Source: Lantana camara
Lineage: Eukaryota > Streptophyta > Magnoliopsida > Lamiales > Verbenaceae
Direction: 5' to 3'
NCBI GenBank assembly: GCA_037501455.1
Contig: CM074862.1
Location: forward strand, 80,778,001 to 80,842,000
Length of the DNA stretch: 64,000 nucleotides
Each line of letters starts with the position of its first letter. The stretch's first letter is position 1. Position numbers and translations under genes: made by a program. Shown one piece after another: positions 49,656-61,689 of the stretch. The notes beneath the pieces were generated by a model. That model saw nothing but the letters and a program-made list of their open reading frames with translations. It was not told the DNA's origin and did not search any database.

Positions 49656-50943
49656 ATTTTAAAATTGAGTCATCGAGTAAACTTTGATAGAGTAAACCCT
49701 TTTCCAATGAATTATGAAATATATTATGTTCTTATGAATCAAATGTTTTGGTGAGATTATGCATGTATGATATGTTTACGGGCCCAGGGACTTAGTGCAA
49801 GTGGCTATCCGGGGAGGCAAGGGCCGATGGTGATCCCTTGTATTAGTCCCACCATATGTACGGTGATATCGGCCCTCGCTAGGAGGTTTAGCGGGGAATG
49901 GGAGCTGAGTGCCCTTGGGGGAGTCATGAAACCCCATTGGCCTATGTATGAGGTGGTCAGGTCTTGCTAACCCGTCCACCACCCGGAGGAAGAAGGTTGG
50001 AACTTATTTTATGATTATGATTATGTTATGATTGATATGCACCGTGCGGGAAAGCCGGGACACGGATTGCCTAAACGACTATGTTTTATTTTATGATATA
50101 TGATCTGTGTGTATTATGATATAATGCATGACCACCTATTTAAGGTATTAATGATATTTATCGTACACGGTCGGAGTTTGGTTGGAGATTGTGCACGCTC
50201 ACTCGCTGAGCCTTATTGATTATGTATGATTTATGAACTTAATGAATTTAATATGAATTAGTTGTAAAGTCCGAGCATTGCTTAGTTATTTTCTTGCCCT
50301 TCGTGGGAACTACCTTTATATAAAACTTTGCTCGGGATTTATGACTTGCATGTGCATGTTTTTATATATATTTATCGCTCCTGCTCGCTCAGTCTTCTAG
50401 AGACTGACCCTCCCCCTTCTTTTACACTTTTCAGTTCTTGCAGGTTTGGGCTAGGCGGCTTTAAGTCGGGTCTGTTGAGTCTGTGTCGGTCTGTTTGATT
50501 TATTAAATACCTTGTTTTGATTTGTGAAGGAAACTATGTATATGATATGTATATATTATGCAAGTTGGTACTCATGATTTGGATGTATGAATTTCGGGAC
50601 AGGTTAGGACAGGTGCTTGGTTTAGATGAACCCGTTTTGATTATATGTTTGATCGGGACAGGTTTCTAGGACAGTTGAACCCGTTTAGTTGATGTTGAGT
50701 TACCTTTTGAAATATATGAATTATGATTGTTGATTAAGGTTTTTGAGAATTCATATTTTGTATTGCTTCCGCATTCAGGTCTTGCATATTTGCGCTTGTA
50801 CAGGGTTTAGGTACCGCCTAGCTTAGGTTGGTTTTTGTTTGTCACCCGTTCACTGTGACTTGGTTCGTGTGCGGACTTTCCATTTCGTACACGTGTCGGG
50901 TCATAGTGCGGGGGTGTGGTGCCCCACCTCTTGGGGTGCTACA
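46864..50943 (+). repeat. LARD-A 5' LTR
   Basis: About 4.1 kb. Contains a strongly GC-rich block (47340-48260) and a TA microsatellite (49612-49651). ORFs of up to 193 codons in the GC-rich block occur on both strands and match nothing I recognise. Confidence 0.87.
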
Positions 50944-50950
50944 TCTTAAG

Positions 50951-50962
50951 TGGTATCAGAGC
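50951..50962 (+). other. Primer binding site of LARD-A
   Basis: TGGTATCAGAGC, seven bases after GCTACA; same site and spacing as LARD-B. Confidence 0.88.
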
Positions 50963-52891
50963 TACCAGGTTCAGAACCGGTGCTCTGGAGTCGTGTCGTG
51001 TCAGTTTAGGTCGGACGGCATAGGAATACTTGTGCATTGCATTCGTCTGATGTGAAGTTTCGACTTTTCTGCATGAATTTGTCTGAGCCTATGTGATTGT
51101 GTGCACACTGTGATTACGATTCTTACAAAATTATCATTGTTATGCTTTAAAATTTTATTAAATCCCGTATTGCATGTGCATTACTTAAATGTTCTTAATT
51201 GTTTTTATTACTTGACATATTCACGTACTAACCCGCATACATAGATATTTATTCAATTTGTGAATTGCAGGGAGTTGGCTTGATGACAAAATTTTTAATT
51301 GATCGTGACAACATTTCCCGCTTCTATAAATTGATGACAGAAGAATTAAAACTACCATGCCTTGATTACTTGAATAAAGGATAAATGGAATTCTGAAAGA
51401 ATTCGACAATAGCTAGATGCTAACCTTATGGAAACAAGTATTATGCATTCATAGCACGTGCATCATGCATTGGATTAAATTATAATTATTTTGAACATTT
51501 GTTCTACGTGCTTGTCTGCTTTCTTTGCTGGACACGAGTGCATGCCATTTACATCCCTAACCCCACATGCATTAGACTTGTGATTATATTTAGGTGATTT
51601 TGTTACCTGTTTCAACGAGTACCGATTTTAGTGGAAGCTGCATTGGGATCTGAATAGGGGTGGATCAGAAAGTGGACAGTTGATTTAACAGACTCGGGGT
51701 ATAGGGTGGATAAAAGAAGATGTATGTATACAAGGGAAACAAGAGACCTTTTAACTAACGAGGTGACCTTTTTACTAACGAGGTGCCTTCAGGATATATA
51801 CTTAACTACCTGAAGGTACTCGGGGTTAGCAAATTCTATAAGAAAGTCATAACTTTTAAATCTGAATAGCTTGGGGTGACAATGAAGAAATCAAGGCATT
51901 TGTACAATTCAAAAAAAAAAAAAAAAATTCTAAAGAGGGAATCGAATTACTATCATAGAGACACCACCATAGTAGTTACTCTTACATAAAGGAAAAAGGG
52001 GGGAAATTTTGTAAGCTATGGGATTTAGTGCTGAGGTTATTGAAGATCAACTCCACCAAATATTGAGGATAAGGGCCTCATTTACAATGACGATGTACTA
52101 AGCAAGATTGTTTAAAGATTCTTCATCTATTTCCCCACGATGGTCCTGAGAGATTTTACCGTTGGAAGAAATAGCAATTCCCGATTACCGAGGATTTTAT
52201 TGGGATTTCAAGAGACTCTGCGGATCAGTTTACTCCGAGAATTAAGTGAGACGGTCCAAGACCATTTGGGTACCCGAGAATCTGAGGGAATACTAAAGAA
52301 TTCAAGTTTGAACAAAGGGTTGGAACCATTGCCAGTCAAGGATTCGATTATCCTTCCAAATTAAAGAATTGCCAACCTCGATTTCATTTCCACGGTGAAT
52401 GGTACTTTAAGCATTCATGGCATTTTCTCCCATGCATTTTATAAGTAATTATATTTTATTTTGCTTGATGTATGTGACAGCGTGTAATGTTTGATGTTGC
52501 TCGATTGTAATAACGTGACTAATTGCTGTAATTTTTCATAACTTAAAATTTGTTGTTTTTGTTGTTAATTCTTGTAAACTGAATGGATTACATGCTTGCG
52601 TGAATTGTTCGTGCTTCATTGTTTATAGTTTCCTTAATGGCTCACTAACCCTTCATGCACATACAAGCATATTGTGATTTTATTTTATAGTGATCCCATC
52701 GCGATATCCCCCCTAGAATTGAGCATGGATGATGATTCTACACTCTAGGGACACCGATATCAGTCGTGTAAAGGTACACTATACATGCATTTCATGTTTT
52801 GCCTCAAGTGTTACTTTGATGTGTGTATTTTGAAGGTTGAGTAAGTGAACTTGTGTGCTAGAGAGTTGTTGAGATCTCTCTATTTACGTGT
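50963..52891 (+). other. Non-coding interior of LARD-A
   Basis: No ORF with recognisable motifs. The first 60 bases resemble the LARD-B interior next to its primer site. A poly-A run sits at 51910-51926. Confidence 0.65.
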
Positions 52892-53236
52892 TAGGGAGAT
52901 GTGGGATTCTCCCTACTTATGTGATAGAAAGATGTTGGATTCTTTCTAATTATGTGAGCAAGAGATGCTGGATTCTCTTGGAGTTAGATATTTGGGAGAT
53001 GCTGGATTCTCTCGAATATAGGGGTTTGAGAAATGCTGGATTTTCTCAAACTAGAATGTTTGGAAGATGTGGAAGTCTACCAGACTTAGGTTGAGAGACA
53101 GGGCTCTCTCGATTACGTGGTTGAGAGACTGGGTTCTCTCAATTTTGTGCCTGAGGGACGGGGTTCTCTCTTTTGATGTGCTGGGTGACGGGGTTCTCTC
53201 TCTTGCGTGCTGAGAGATGAGATTCTCTCTTGTTTG
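52892..53236 (+). repeat. Array of about 11 hairpins with conserved loops in LARD-A
   Basis: Units of 28-35 bp. Stems differ but stay paired: TAGGGAGA/TCTCCCTA (52892-52915), TAGAAAGA/TCTTTCTA (52925-52948), CAAGAGA/TCTCTTG (52959-52980), TTTGAGAAA/TTTCTCAAA (53025-53050), TTGAGAGA/TCTCTCAA (53121-53142). The loop is TGYTGGAT or a close variant in the first half and CGGGGT-like in the second. It lies about 290 bases upstream of the polypurine tract. Confidence 0.85.
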
Positions 53237-53526
53237 TTGCGGCTTAGTTACGGGTGGCCAGACAGCGTCTATCAAGCGATGAGGGTGCGACGGTATCGAT
53301 CATTGGGTGCAGTGGCCTAGCGGAGATTGAACGAGTTTGAAGCGACCAATGGTCAAGTGTTTGAACAAACTTCTGTGACTACGGAACTCTGAGGGGAGTT
53401 GATGCAATTAGTGGGAGTAAACTTCACAGCCAAGGCTATGACTCTACAAGATTTCAGGAGATGGATTGAAGTATTCCAGCTTGAAGCTTTATAACTCAGT
53501 AATAGGACCTGAGGACAGGTCCTTTT

Positions 53527-53539
53527 GAAGGAGGAGAGA
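53527..53539 (+). other. Polypurine tract of LARD-A
   Basis: GAAGGAGGAGAGA, one base before the 3' LTR start. Confidence 0.85.
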
Positions 53540-53540
53540 T

Positions 53541-56311
53541 TGTAACACCCCGCTCGTCCTACAAGTAAGGTACGTCACTTTTCAACCTTTTTATGTGTTT
53601 AATTATGTGATTTTGTGCTTTGCGTGGCCCTATTTTGAACTCTTTAAGAGTTTAGGGGGCTTGTTTGCAATTTTCTCTTTTAAGGGGTTTTTCGGTCATT
53701 TCTCGTTCGGTCGAGAGTTCGACCCTTTTGACCCCTGCTTTGCGTTCGGGGCAATAATACGAGTCCGTAGACTCTGAGTTTGCCCAATTCTGTTGTCGTT
53801 AGCCCCTTCTACCGATCGTTCTTACGCGGGTGGACCGGGATAAATATCTTGATCATCGTAATTCGTGCCAGACTTCAGCTTCATCGTCTCTCTCTCTCCC
53901 GCGATCAGACACACCCACACATACACTCGAGGTGTAAAAACACACACTTGTCCGTTCTCTCTCGTTTCTCGACGGAATTCAACGTTTGAATAGTGGAAAT
54001 TTATCGTCTCGATGAGCCCGTCACGATGGTACAAAAATCGGGACCTGAAAATCAGCGGTGGTGGAGCTATGGCGAGCAGCAGATGGTGCGACTTAGAGCC
54101 GCCGCTTCGCCGCCCATTCGCGACAGCTTCCGACGGCAGTCTTGGAGAATGCACTCCTGACCCATGACGAGGACTTCCCGACGCAACCGATGGCGTTGGC
54201 GGCACGGCCATCCGGGCCGCGACGGCGTCGCACGCGCCGCCTGAACTTCCCGACAGGCGGCGGCGCTACTGTAGCGGCGGGATTCCGCCGCCTCCGACGA
54301 CTTTTTTCGGCATTGAAGGGTGGTGTCCTAGGTTTTTCGGTGCCCTGAATCCATTTCCGGCGTCAGAAGGGGGCGAATCGGGGCGGAAGTGGTGGTTCCG
54401 GCGTGGCAGCGGTGGCGCGCGGCTTTCGGCGGCGATTTGAAGCTTTTGCGGCAATCTTTTGGCAACGGTTCCTTCTGAGAAATTGTTCCTCATGTCAAGT
54501 CCGAGCCATTCGCGGTGGTCGCGGCCCAAGAACCGGCCTGCGGCGGCGAACCGGTGGCGGATCGGGGCTGGACCGGCGGTCCGGTTTTTCGATGATTTTT
54601 CCGGGGTTTGGCTATGGGGCTTTCGTAGGCCTCGCTACGGGATTTCCAACGGTATGCTCGGATTTTGTTTTTGTTTTATGGTTTGCGTTTAATTTCAGTT
54701 TTCGTCGTTGGGATTTGGTTCGGTTTTTCGTCAACAAAGTCCGACGTGTTTGGTATTTTCTGAAATTGGTTGAGGGCTTTTGTCAAGCAGGCCGAGGCGT
54801 ACGTTTCTGTCCTTCCGGGCAATTTTTCGACCATCGGAGGTGGTGGTCCGGCGGCTGTGCGTGGCGGTTCGGATGGTTCTGGTGGCGGCGTTCCGACGCC
54901 CTTCGGATAGCCAGTTCCTCTCGTCGTAGTGAGTTCAATGCCACTTTCCGTTCGTCAATCGGGTATCCGGTTGATTTATTGTGATTTATTTTGTATAATT
55001 TGAATATTTGGAATTAATTGTTTTAATTGCAATAAATTGTGTATTGTTGTATTTGTCGATCAATATGTATGCCAACGGATATAAAACCTTGTATTAAGTG
55101 AAATGTGATATGTATGAATATATTGATTCGCAAATTGGACCCCGTTATGCCGAATTGTATTAGTTGTTATTTGTTTTAAAATGTAATTCGCTCTTCTATG
55201 CTTGTTAAATTAATGAATATGCATTGTATGGTATTTGGAAATATGTAATGAATGATGACTGTATGATTTCATGATTGTTGTTGATATTAGTTTCATTTCA
55301 TGCCATTAGATTTAATATAGCCTTGTAGAAGGGGTGTTTGTGTAATTTTAGAAAATGTAAATTTGTATAACTTGAATTAATTGAACCTTATCAATTGAAA
55401 ACGATTATGCTAATTTTGATGAAGTAAAGGTTACTTTATTATGCCTTGAATAATTAAATTTGAGATTTTTTGCAATTAACATTTAATTACCTAAATTGAA
55501 TTTGAAACTATTATGCAATGTATGAACTTTGAATGATTAAATGGCTTAGTCGGAATTTGGGATGTAACCTCGTGGGTTTAAAAGAATTCGTCACATGTTA
55601 TTATACGATTCAATTGGCCTTGTGATATGTGGATTTTGTGTAAAATGTGAAATATGACTTGAATTGGAATTTATTATATGATATAAGAATTTGTTATGTA
55701 ATTTATGATTTAGTCAGAATTGAATTTGTATGTCTTGGGTGATTTAATTTGAAACTTTGTAATTTAGATTTAATTACTTAATTTAAAATAAACCTATTAT
55801 GCGATATATGAATTGTATGAAACTTATATGATTCAATTAGAACTTTTGCACTTAAGAAATAAGTTATTCGTATGAATATGAATTAGTCATTTGATATATG
55901 AATTTATATGAAATAATGTGATATGTATTGCCTTCCATTTTGTTTATTTGAATTGATTGTGTATAAGAACATCTCTTGATCTACTTTGTGAATATGTTGA
56001 GCTATGCGATATTTTATTTTACAAGTAATTAGTATGATTATAAACTTGGCTTATGTGATTGCATTTCTTAAGTACTTGAGCATGTGCCGTGCGTCTTTAT
56101 ATGGTTGTCTGCGTCTGAGTCTGAGTTTTGTACTGTGTTTTGTGTGATCAGTTGGTACAGGTGCACCCGGGGTGGTGACTTGTGGTCGTACAGGTTCCGG
56201 GGTGGACCATTTGCTTTTGGTTTGGCTTCGTTTGGTGCCAGGTGAGGGTGTTTTCGTTCTAGTTACATATTAAACCCTACAACCTTATGTGACAAGCTTT
56301 GGCCAAAACCC

Positions 56312-56346
<35 letters not shown>

Positions 56347-57634
56347 ATTTTAAAATTGAGTCATCGAGTAAACTTTGATAGAGTAAACCCTTTTCCAATG
56401 AATTATGAAATATGTTATGTTCTTATGAATCAAATGTTTTGGCGAGATTATGCATGTATGATATGTTCACGGGCCCAGGGACTTAGTGCAAGTGGCTATC
56501 CGGGGAGGCATGGGCCGACGGTGATCCCTTGTACTAGTCCCACCATATGTACCGTGATACTGGCCCTCGCTAGGAGGTTTAGCGGGGAATGGGAGCTGAG
56601 TGCCCTTGGGGGAGTCATGAAACCCCATTGGCCTATGTATGAGGTGGTCGGGTCTTGTTAACCCGTCCACCACCCGGAGGAAGAAGGTTGGAACTTATTT
56701 TATGATTATGATTATGTTATGATTGATATGCACCGTGCGGGAAGGCCGGGACACGGATTGCCCAAACGACTATATTTTATGTTATGATATATGATCTGTG
56801 TGTATTATGATATATTGCATGACCACCTATTTAAGGTATTAATGATATTTATCGTACACGGTCGGAGTTTAGTTGGAGATTGTGCACGCTCACTCGCCGA
56901 GCCTTATTGATTATGTATGATTTATGAACTTAATGAATTTAATATGAATTAGTTGTAAAGTCCGAGCACTGCTTAGTCATTTTCTTGCCCTTCGTGGGAA
57001 CTGCCTTTATATAAAACTTTGCTCGGGATTTATGACTTGCATGTGCATGTTTTTATATATATTTATCGCTCCTGCTCGCTCAGTCTTCTAGAGACTGACC
57101 CTCCCCCTTCTTTTCCACTTTTCAGTTCTTGTAGGTTTGAGCTAGGCGGCTTTGAGTCGGGTCTGTTGAGTCTGTGTCGGTCTGTTTGATTTATTAAATA
57201 CCTTGTTTTGATTTGTGATGGAAACTATGTATATGATATGTATATATTATGCAGGTTGGTACTCATGATTTGGATGTATTAATTTCGGGACAGGTTAGGA
57301 CAGGTGCTCGGTTTAGATGAACCCGTTTTGATTATATGTTTGATCAGGACAGGTTTCTAGGACATTTGAACCCGTTTAGTTGATGTTGAGTTACCTTTTG
57401 AAATATATGAAATATGATTGATGATTAAGGTTTTTGAGAATTCATATTTTGTATTGCTTCCGCATTCAGGTCTTGAATATTTGTGCTTGTACAGGTTTTA
57501 GGTACCGCCTAGGTTAGGTTGGTTTTTGTTTGTCACCCGTTCGCTGTGACTTGGTGCGTGTGCGGACTTTCCATTTCGTACACGTGTCGGGTCATAGTGC
57601 GGGGGTGTGGTGCCCCACCGCTTGGGGTGCTACA
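53541..57634 (+). repeat. LARD-A 3' LTR
   Basis: About 4.1 kb direct repeat of 46864-50943, same termini. Shorter TA microsatellite (56314-56342) and an extra short GC-rich insertion near 54541. Confidence 0.88.
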
Positions 57635-59659
57635 TCTTAAGTCCATAATGTTATTCTACATTCTCTCCTCTTTCTTTTATGTGCTTTTGGGCTGAATTCC
57701 ATGGAGGTTTGAGTAGATTTTGGCTATATTGATGAATAGTAGAAGTTGGGAGAATTTGATGAATCTTGGCCCCATAATTGAATTTCTTGATTCTTGATGA
57801 TTATATGTTTCTTCTAAAACCTTATTCTAAGTATTTATTGCATGTTCTTTCATGGTAGTTGAGATTTGGATGATTATCCATTAATGAACTCTTGAGAAAC
57901 TTGATGTAATGGCTTGATGAATTCATTTCCTTTCTTGCCTTGTTTTCTTGCATTTTTGGAGCTGATCTTATTACTAGCTTTTTATGGAATGAATATATGT
58001 TGAATTGGTGTTATTTTCATGCATGAATGAGATGTGAGCTTTGATGGCCTAAGAGACTCCCTAAGGTTTGCACACGAACTACCCTGTTTTGCTCTTCAAA
58101 AACAGAACTGCTGCGCCTATTTTTTTTCAAGGCCGAATGTTGGACACGGTCGTGTCCAAAAACCCTTGCATCCTGGCACAGCCGTGTTGTGTTCTCAACT
58201 TGGGGTCCTGATTTAATTTAAATCGGACGCGGCCATGTCCGTTTCATGTGTATTTTGGATATGACCGTGTCCACTTCGTAGGTGATGCCCGGGGGGAGTT
58301 TCTTTCGTCGTTTTGTTGCTTTTCGTTAGCCTTTCTTGTCTCGTTTATGACTTGTATGCATGATTAACTTGTTACATTATGTTTTAAGCTTTATGTTATG
58401 AATTTATGGCTTGTTCTAAGCCCTCGTTTGTGAGATATGATCTTATATCCTTTGTATGCTCTTATATGACCTAAGTATGAACTCATTTCATATCATTTGC
58501 ATCATAAACATACATACGCATTTACCGAGCATCAATGTGGCTCATGTTGAGTCTAAGAGTGTCTCTTGTTATTTTTTTTTTTTTGTTCAGAGGACCTTCC
58601 CGTTGTGGACGAGATTGCCCCTTAGTCGTCCGGATTACACTTTTGTCTCCACTACACGCGTTGATAAGGTGAGGTTTTGTTCCTTTAGTTAAATGACCTA
58701 TAACCCTATTTGATTTGAAGCCTCGCATGCGATTATGTATATTATATACTAGATAAGTGTATGATACGTATGTTGAGGGCTTGACCCGTTTGTTATAAGA
58801 TTTTGGAAGCGTTTTGTATAAGTATATAAGCTATTTTGCTTTTGTTTGGAAAACTTTAGCTATTTGTGTGCGTGTGTGTGTAAGCAAGATGTAGCTTTGA
58901 AAGATAAGCTTTATGGTATGTGTGTAATCTTTTTGATAAGTTTTGGGCCCCGGAGAGTGGAATGGCAATCTCGGGACGACCGAGGGGTCGCCGAGCTCTT
59001 CCATCAGCACCCTCCATTTGAGAGTCTCATCCAACCTTGGGAGGATCGACGAAGGATGTTTCTCTTGAGCCGGCGGAGTTAACCGTCGAAGGTTTCAAGG
59101 TCGTGATTAAACCTTGTCTCGTGTGTATATGGATAGTTAGGGTCGTCAACCCTTCTATCACTCGGTGTGGGGATGGATTATGATTTTTGTTTTGCTTTGT
59201 TACGTTCCTTTATATATGGAAGTTGGGTGTTATTACTCGTACTTACCGAGTTGGTTATGTTTGAATGATCTAAGGAACGAGAGTGGACTTCTAAATATCT
59301 AAAACTTGAGGTTTGGCCTTTGGCCCTTTTCTCCTCTATTTAAACCTATATATATATATATATATCATGGGAAACACTTTGGCGTGCAAAAACCACTCTT
59401 GGTTCATGGATCTTTTCGATTTGAGTAATTTCTTTGCTCTATATATATATATATATTGGGTGTGTGAGTTAACCCCCTCACTAGTCACTAGGACTAACTT
59501 TCGTTGTTGTTTTCCCTTTTCCCCTTCTTTTGAGTTGCAGGTACTTCCGAGTCAAGCTAGGAAGCAAGTGTCGGTTGTGTTTTACTTGTGGTGTAGCTTG
59601 AGTCGTCATGCATTGTAGTGGCGCACATATTTATTTACCGAGTTTTTTGCTTGGATACC

Positions 59660-59903
59660 CCCTGTGTTATGCCTAATTAGCACTCTGAATCCTGTGATTT
59701 GAAAATTCTCAAAGAGAACCCTGTGATTATATAAACTAGCACTGAAAACCCTGTGATTGTATTAAAGTTAGCACTCAAAACCCTACAACCACGGCTGTAG
59801 GGTTTAAAATTCTAATTGAGTGCTAATTTATTACAATCACAGGGTTCGCTTTGAGAATTTTCAAATCACAGGGTTCTGAGTGCTAATTAGGTATATCACA
59901 GGG
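59660..59903. mobile_element. Foldback MITE in the 3' part of the solo LTR
   Basis: A 244-bp near-perfect inverted repeat: CCCTGTG ... TAATTAGCACTC at the left is mirrored by GAGTGCTAATTA ... CACAGGG at the right. The word AACCCTGTGATT repeats several times in each arm. Possible decayed 9-bp flanks (TTTTTGCTT and TTTTTGATG). Non-coding. Confidence 0.75.
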
Positions 59904-60267
59904 TTTTTGATGCAATAAACTCTTTATTTACCTTTACACTTTTAGGATTATGCATTATGAATACTTATGTGTTTTGGCCTCGATGTGCACTGTATATCAT
60001 GTATATATTCTAACATGGCTAGTTGTTAACTTGACCCCATTTTACTATGTATATATGAGATCTTGAGAATTATGTATGATGTTTTATTGCTTCCGCTACT
60101 CTATTTTAATTTACGCAGTTTTGAGGGTCTAGGCCGCCTAGCGAGGGTGTGTGTTTTGTGTGTCTCCCGTTCGCTATGGTTTGATAACGAGTGCGAACTC
60201 TCCATTTCGTTACTCGTGTTAGACCTTAGTGTGGAGGATGTGGTACCCTTCGCTCCGGGGTGTTACC

Positions 60268-60616
60268 TGGCAGCTTTCTGGGCTCCATTTCTGCTGTTGC
60301 ACCTTGGCCGGTCCCGACCACATCACTATTCTCTCCCTAGAATACAATGAGCTCTGGTTCCGCCATTTGCTTGGATTCGTGATCCAGTTTCTGCAGTCGT
60401 GTATGTTTTCGTGCTGTCCTTTCCGAATCCATTCATGGTCCCGACAATCCTCGTGTTCCTTGTTGGGATGTGTAAGTACTTGGAAAGAACGCGCGCTCTG
60501 TATAAAGCGTGTCTCAATACTTTCAAGAGTTCTCTGCTCCCAAATCTCGATTTCCTTCCCATCAAAATTAAGATAGAGAAAGAACCGGAAATCACTGCAG
60601 CTGCTCATAATGATAA
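60268..60616 (+). pseudogene. DUF4220/DUF594 gene, segment 2
   Basis: Continues segment 1 directly: ELAAFWAPFLLLHLG is readable across the TGGCA duplication. It then needs a frame change near 60311 to read GPDHIT, LEYNELWFRHLLGFV, and another near 60395 to read FPNPFMVPTILVFLVGMCKYLERTRALY, all typical DUF4220 words. Ends at AAHND, where a TRIM (60617-60994) interrupts it, and continues in frame at 60995. The two frameshifts make it a pseudogene independently of the insertions. Confidence 0.85.
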
Positions 60617-60994
60617 TATTGAATATTGAGTTTTGGCCTTACTCATTCTCAAAAGCTAGTTGTTGAGGGGAAGATTGCCAAGCCATTATATATCGAACAC
60701 CACATCACTAATTATTCGATGTGGGACATTTAACACACCCCCGTCACGTTCAAATTAGTGCGTGAACATTGCATGAATGAACATCTGCAAACCGCAGGAA
60801 TGAAACATCTGCAAGCCGGGTGGAGAGAAGAGATAAGCACAAGAATCGAACATCTGTGAACCCGCTTTGATACCATATTGAACAATGAGCTTTGGCCTTA
60901 GTCACCCCCAAAAGCTAGCTGTTGAGGGGAGGGTTGCCAAGCAATTTTATATTGAACACCACATCATTAATTATTCGATGTGGGACATTTAACA
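60617..60994 (-). mobile_element. TRIM (miniature LTR retrotransposon) in the DUF4220 gene
   Basis: 378 bp in all. Two 119-bp LTRs (60617-60735 and 60876-60994) begin TGTTAAATGTCCCACATCG on the minus strand. Minus-strand primer site TGGTATCAAAGC at 60875-60864, differing at one base from the usual initiator-tRNA site, and a G-rich tract next to the other LTR. Perfect target duplication GATAA at 60612-60616 and 60995-60999. No coding sequence. The host frame is continuous across it. Confidence 0.9.
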
Positions 60995-61689
60995 GATAAT
61001 AATGGGGAAAATGTTAAAGAACTTGACGAGATGGAGATTGCCTCAAATGGGCACAGGTTCTTCGACATCTTCAAGGGACTAATCGTCGACGACATGTTAA
61101 GTTTTCACGAGAGGAGCGTGAGCCGTGAGTTCTTCTTTAGGAGGACCACCATTGATGCCTTCAAAGTAATAGAGGCGGAGCTCAATTTCATGTACGATGC
61201 CTTTTATACGAAGGTGCCTGTAGTCCATAACAAGATCGGTTATTTCCTCCGTTTTCTCTGCACTGCTCTCTTGGTGGCCTGGTTTCGGCAATTTACCAGA
61301 TTACAACACAATATTCTACCAAATCTGGACAAAAATATCACCTACGTTTTGCTCGGGGGAGCATTTTTTCTCGACCTCGTTGCTTTCGTTAACCTCATTT
61401 CATCTGATTGGACAATCGTCTCAGCAAACAAAGCAATTTCCGTTTTTTTCGTTACAAAAAGATGGCGCTGGAAGTGATGGTCCAATACTATTTCACAGCA
61501 CAACTGTATTAGATTAATTGCCCTAAAGGAACCTCTTGAAGAACTCATCTATACAGAAACCTCCAAGTGCGAAGACGATTTGAAGGAATTCATTTTCCAA
61601 GAGCTAAAAACTAAAGCCAAGGAAGCGGAAACCACAGAAGTTGTAAAAAAGATATTTGCTTCAAGAGGTGATAAGGTCCTCTACGACTA

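Larger units (their letters stand above)
46864..57634 (+). mobile_element. LARD-A: complete non-autonomous long-LTR retrotransposon
   Basis: 5' LTR 46864-50943, primer site 50951-50962, internal region to 53540, 3' LTR 53541-57634. The interior (2.6 kb) has no gag or pol. LTR termini TGTAACACCCC and GCTACA; both copies continue TCTTAAG, after which they diverge. No clean target duplication is visible: the flanks are AGGTA and TCTTA or TCCAT depending on where the LTR is ended. LTR copies are nearly identical by eye apart from microsatellite length and a roughly 22-bp insertion in the second copy near 54541. It lies inside the solo LTR. Related to LARD-B by primer-proximal sequence, polypurine region and hairpin repeats. 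Confidence 0.88.
46112..60267 (+). mobile_element. Solo LTR inside the DUF4220 gene, interrupted by LARD-A
   Basis: Starts TGTAACATCCCG at 46112 and ends GGGTGTTACC at 60267, flanked by TGGCA at 46107-46111 and 60268-60272. The last base C instead of A looks like a point change. Removing the nested LARD-A leaves about 3.4 kb (46112-46863 plus 57635-60267), with no primer site, polypurine tract or coding region, so a solo LTR. Its 3' end resembles the ends of the LARD-A and LARD-B LTRs, and it carries GGACACGGTCGTGTCC-type palindromes near 58139-58290. Confidence 0.8.

Noticed and set aside
50951..50962. tRNA-like word TGGTATCAGAGC as part of a tRNA gene
   Set aside because: Only the 12-base primer complement is present, directly after an LTR; no cloverleaf surrounds it.
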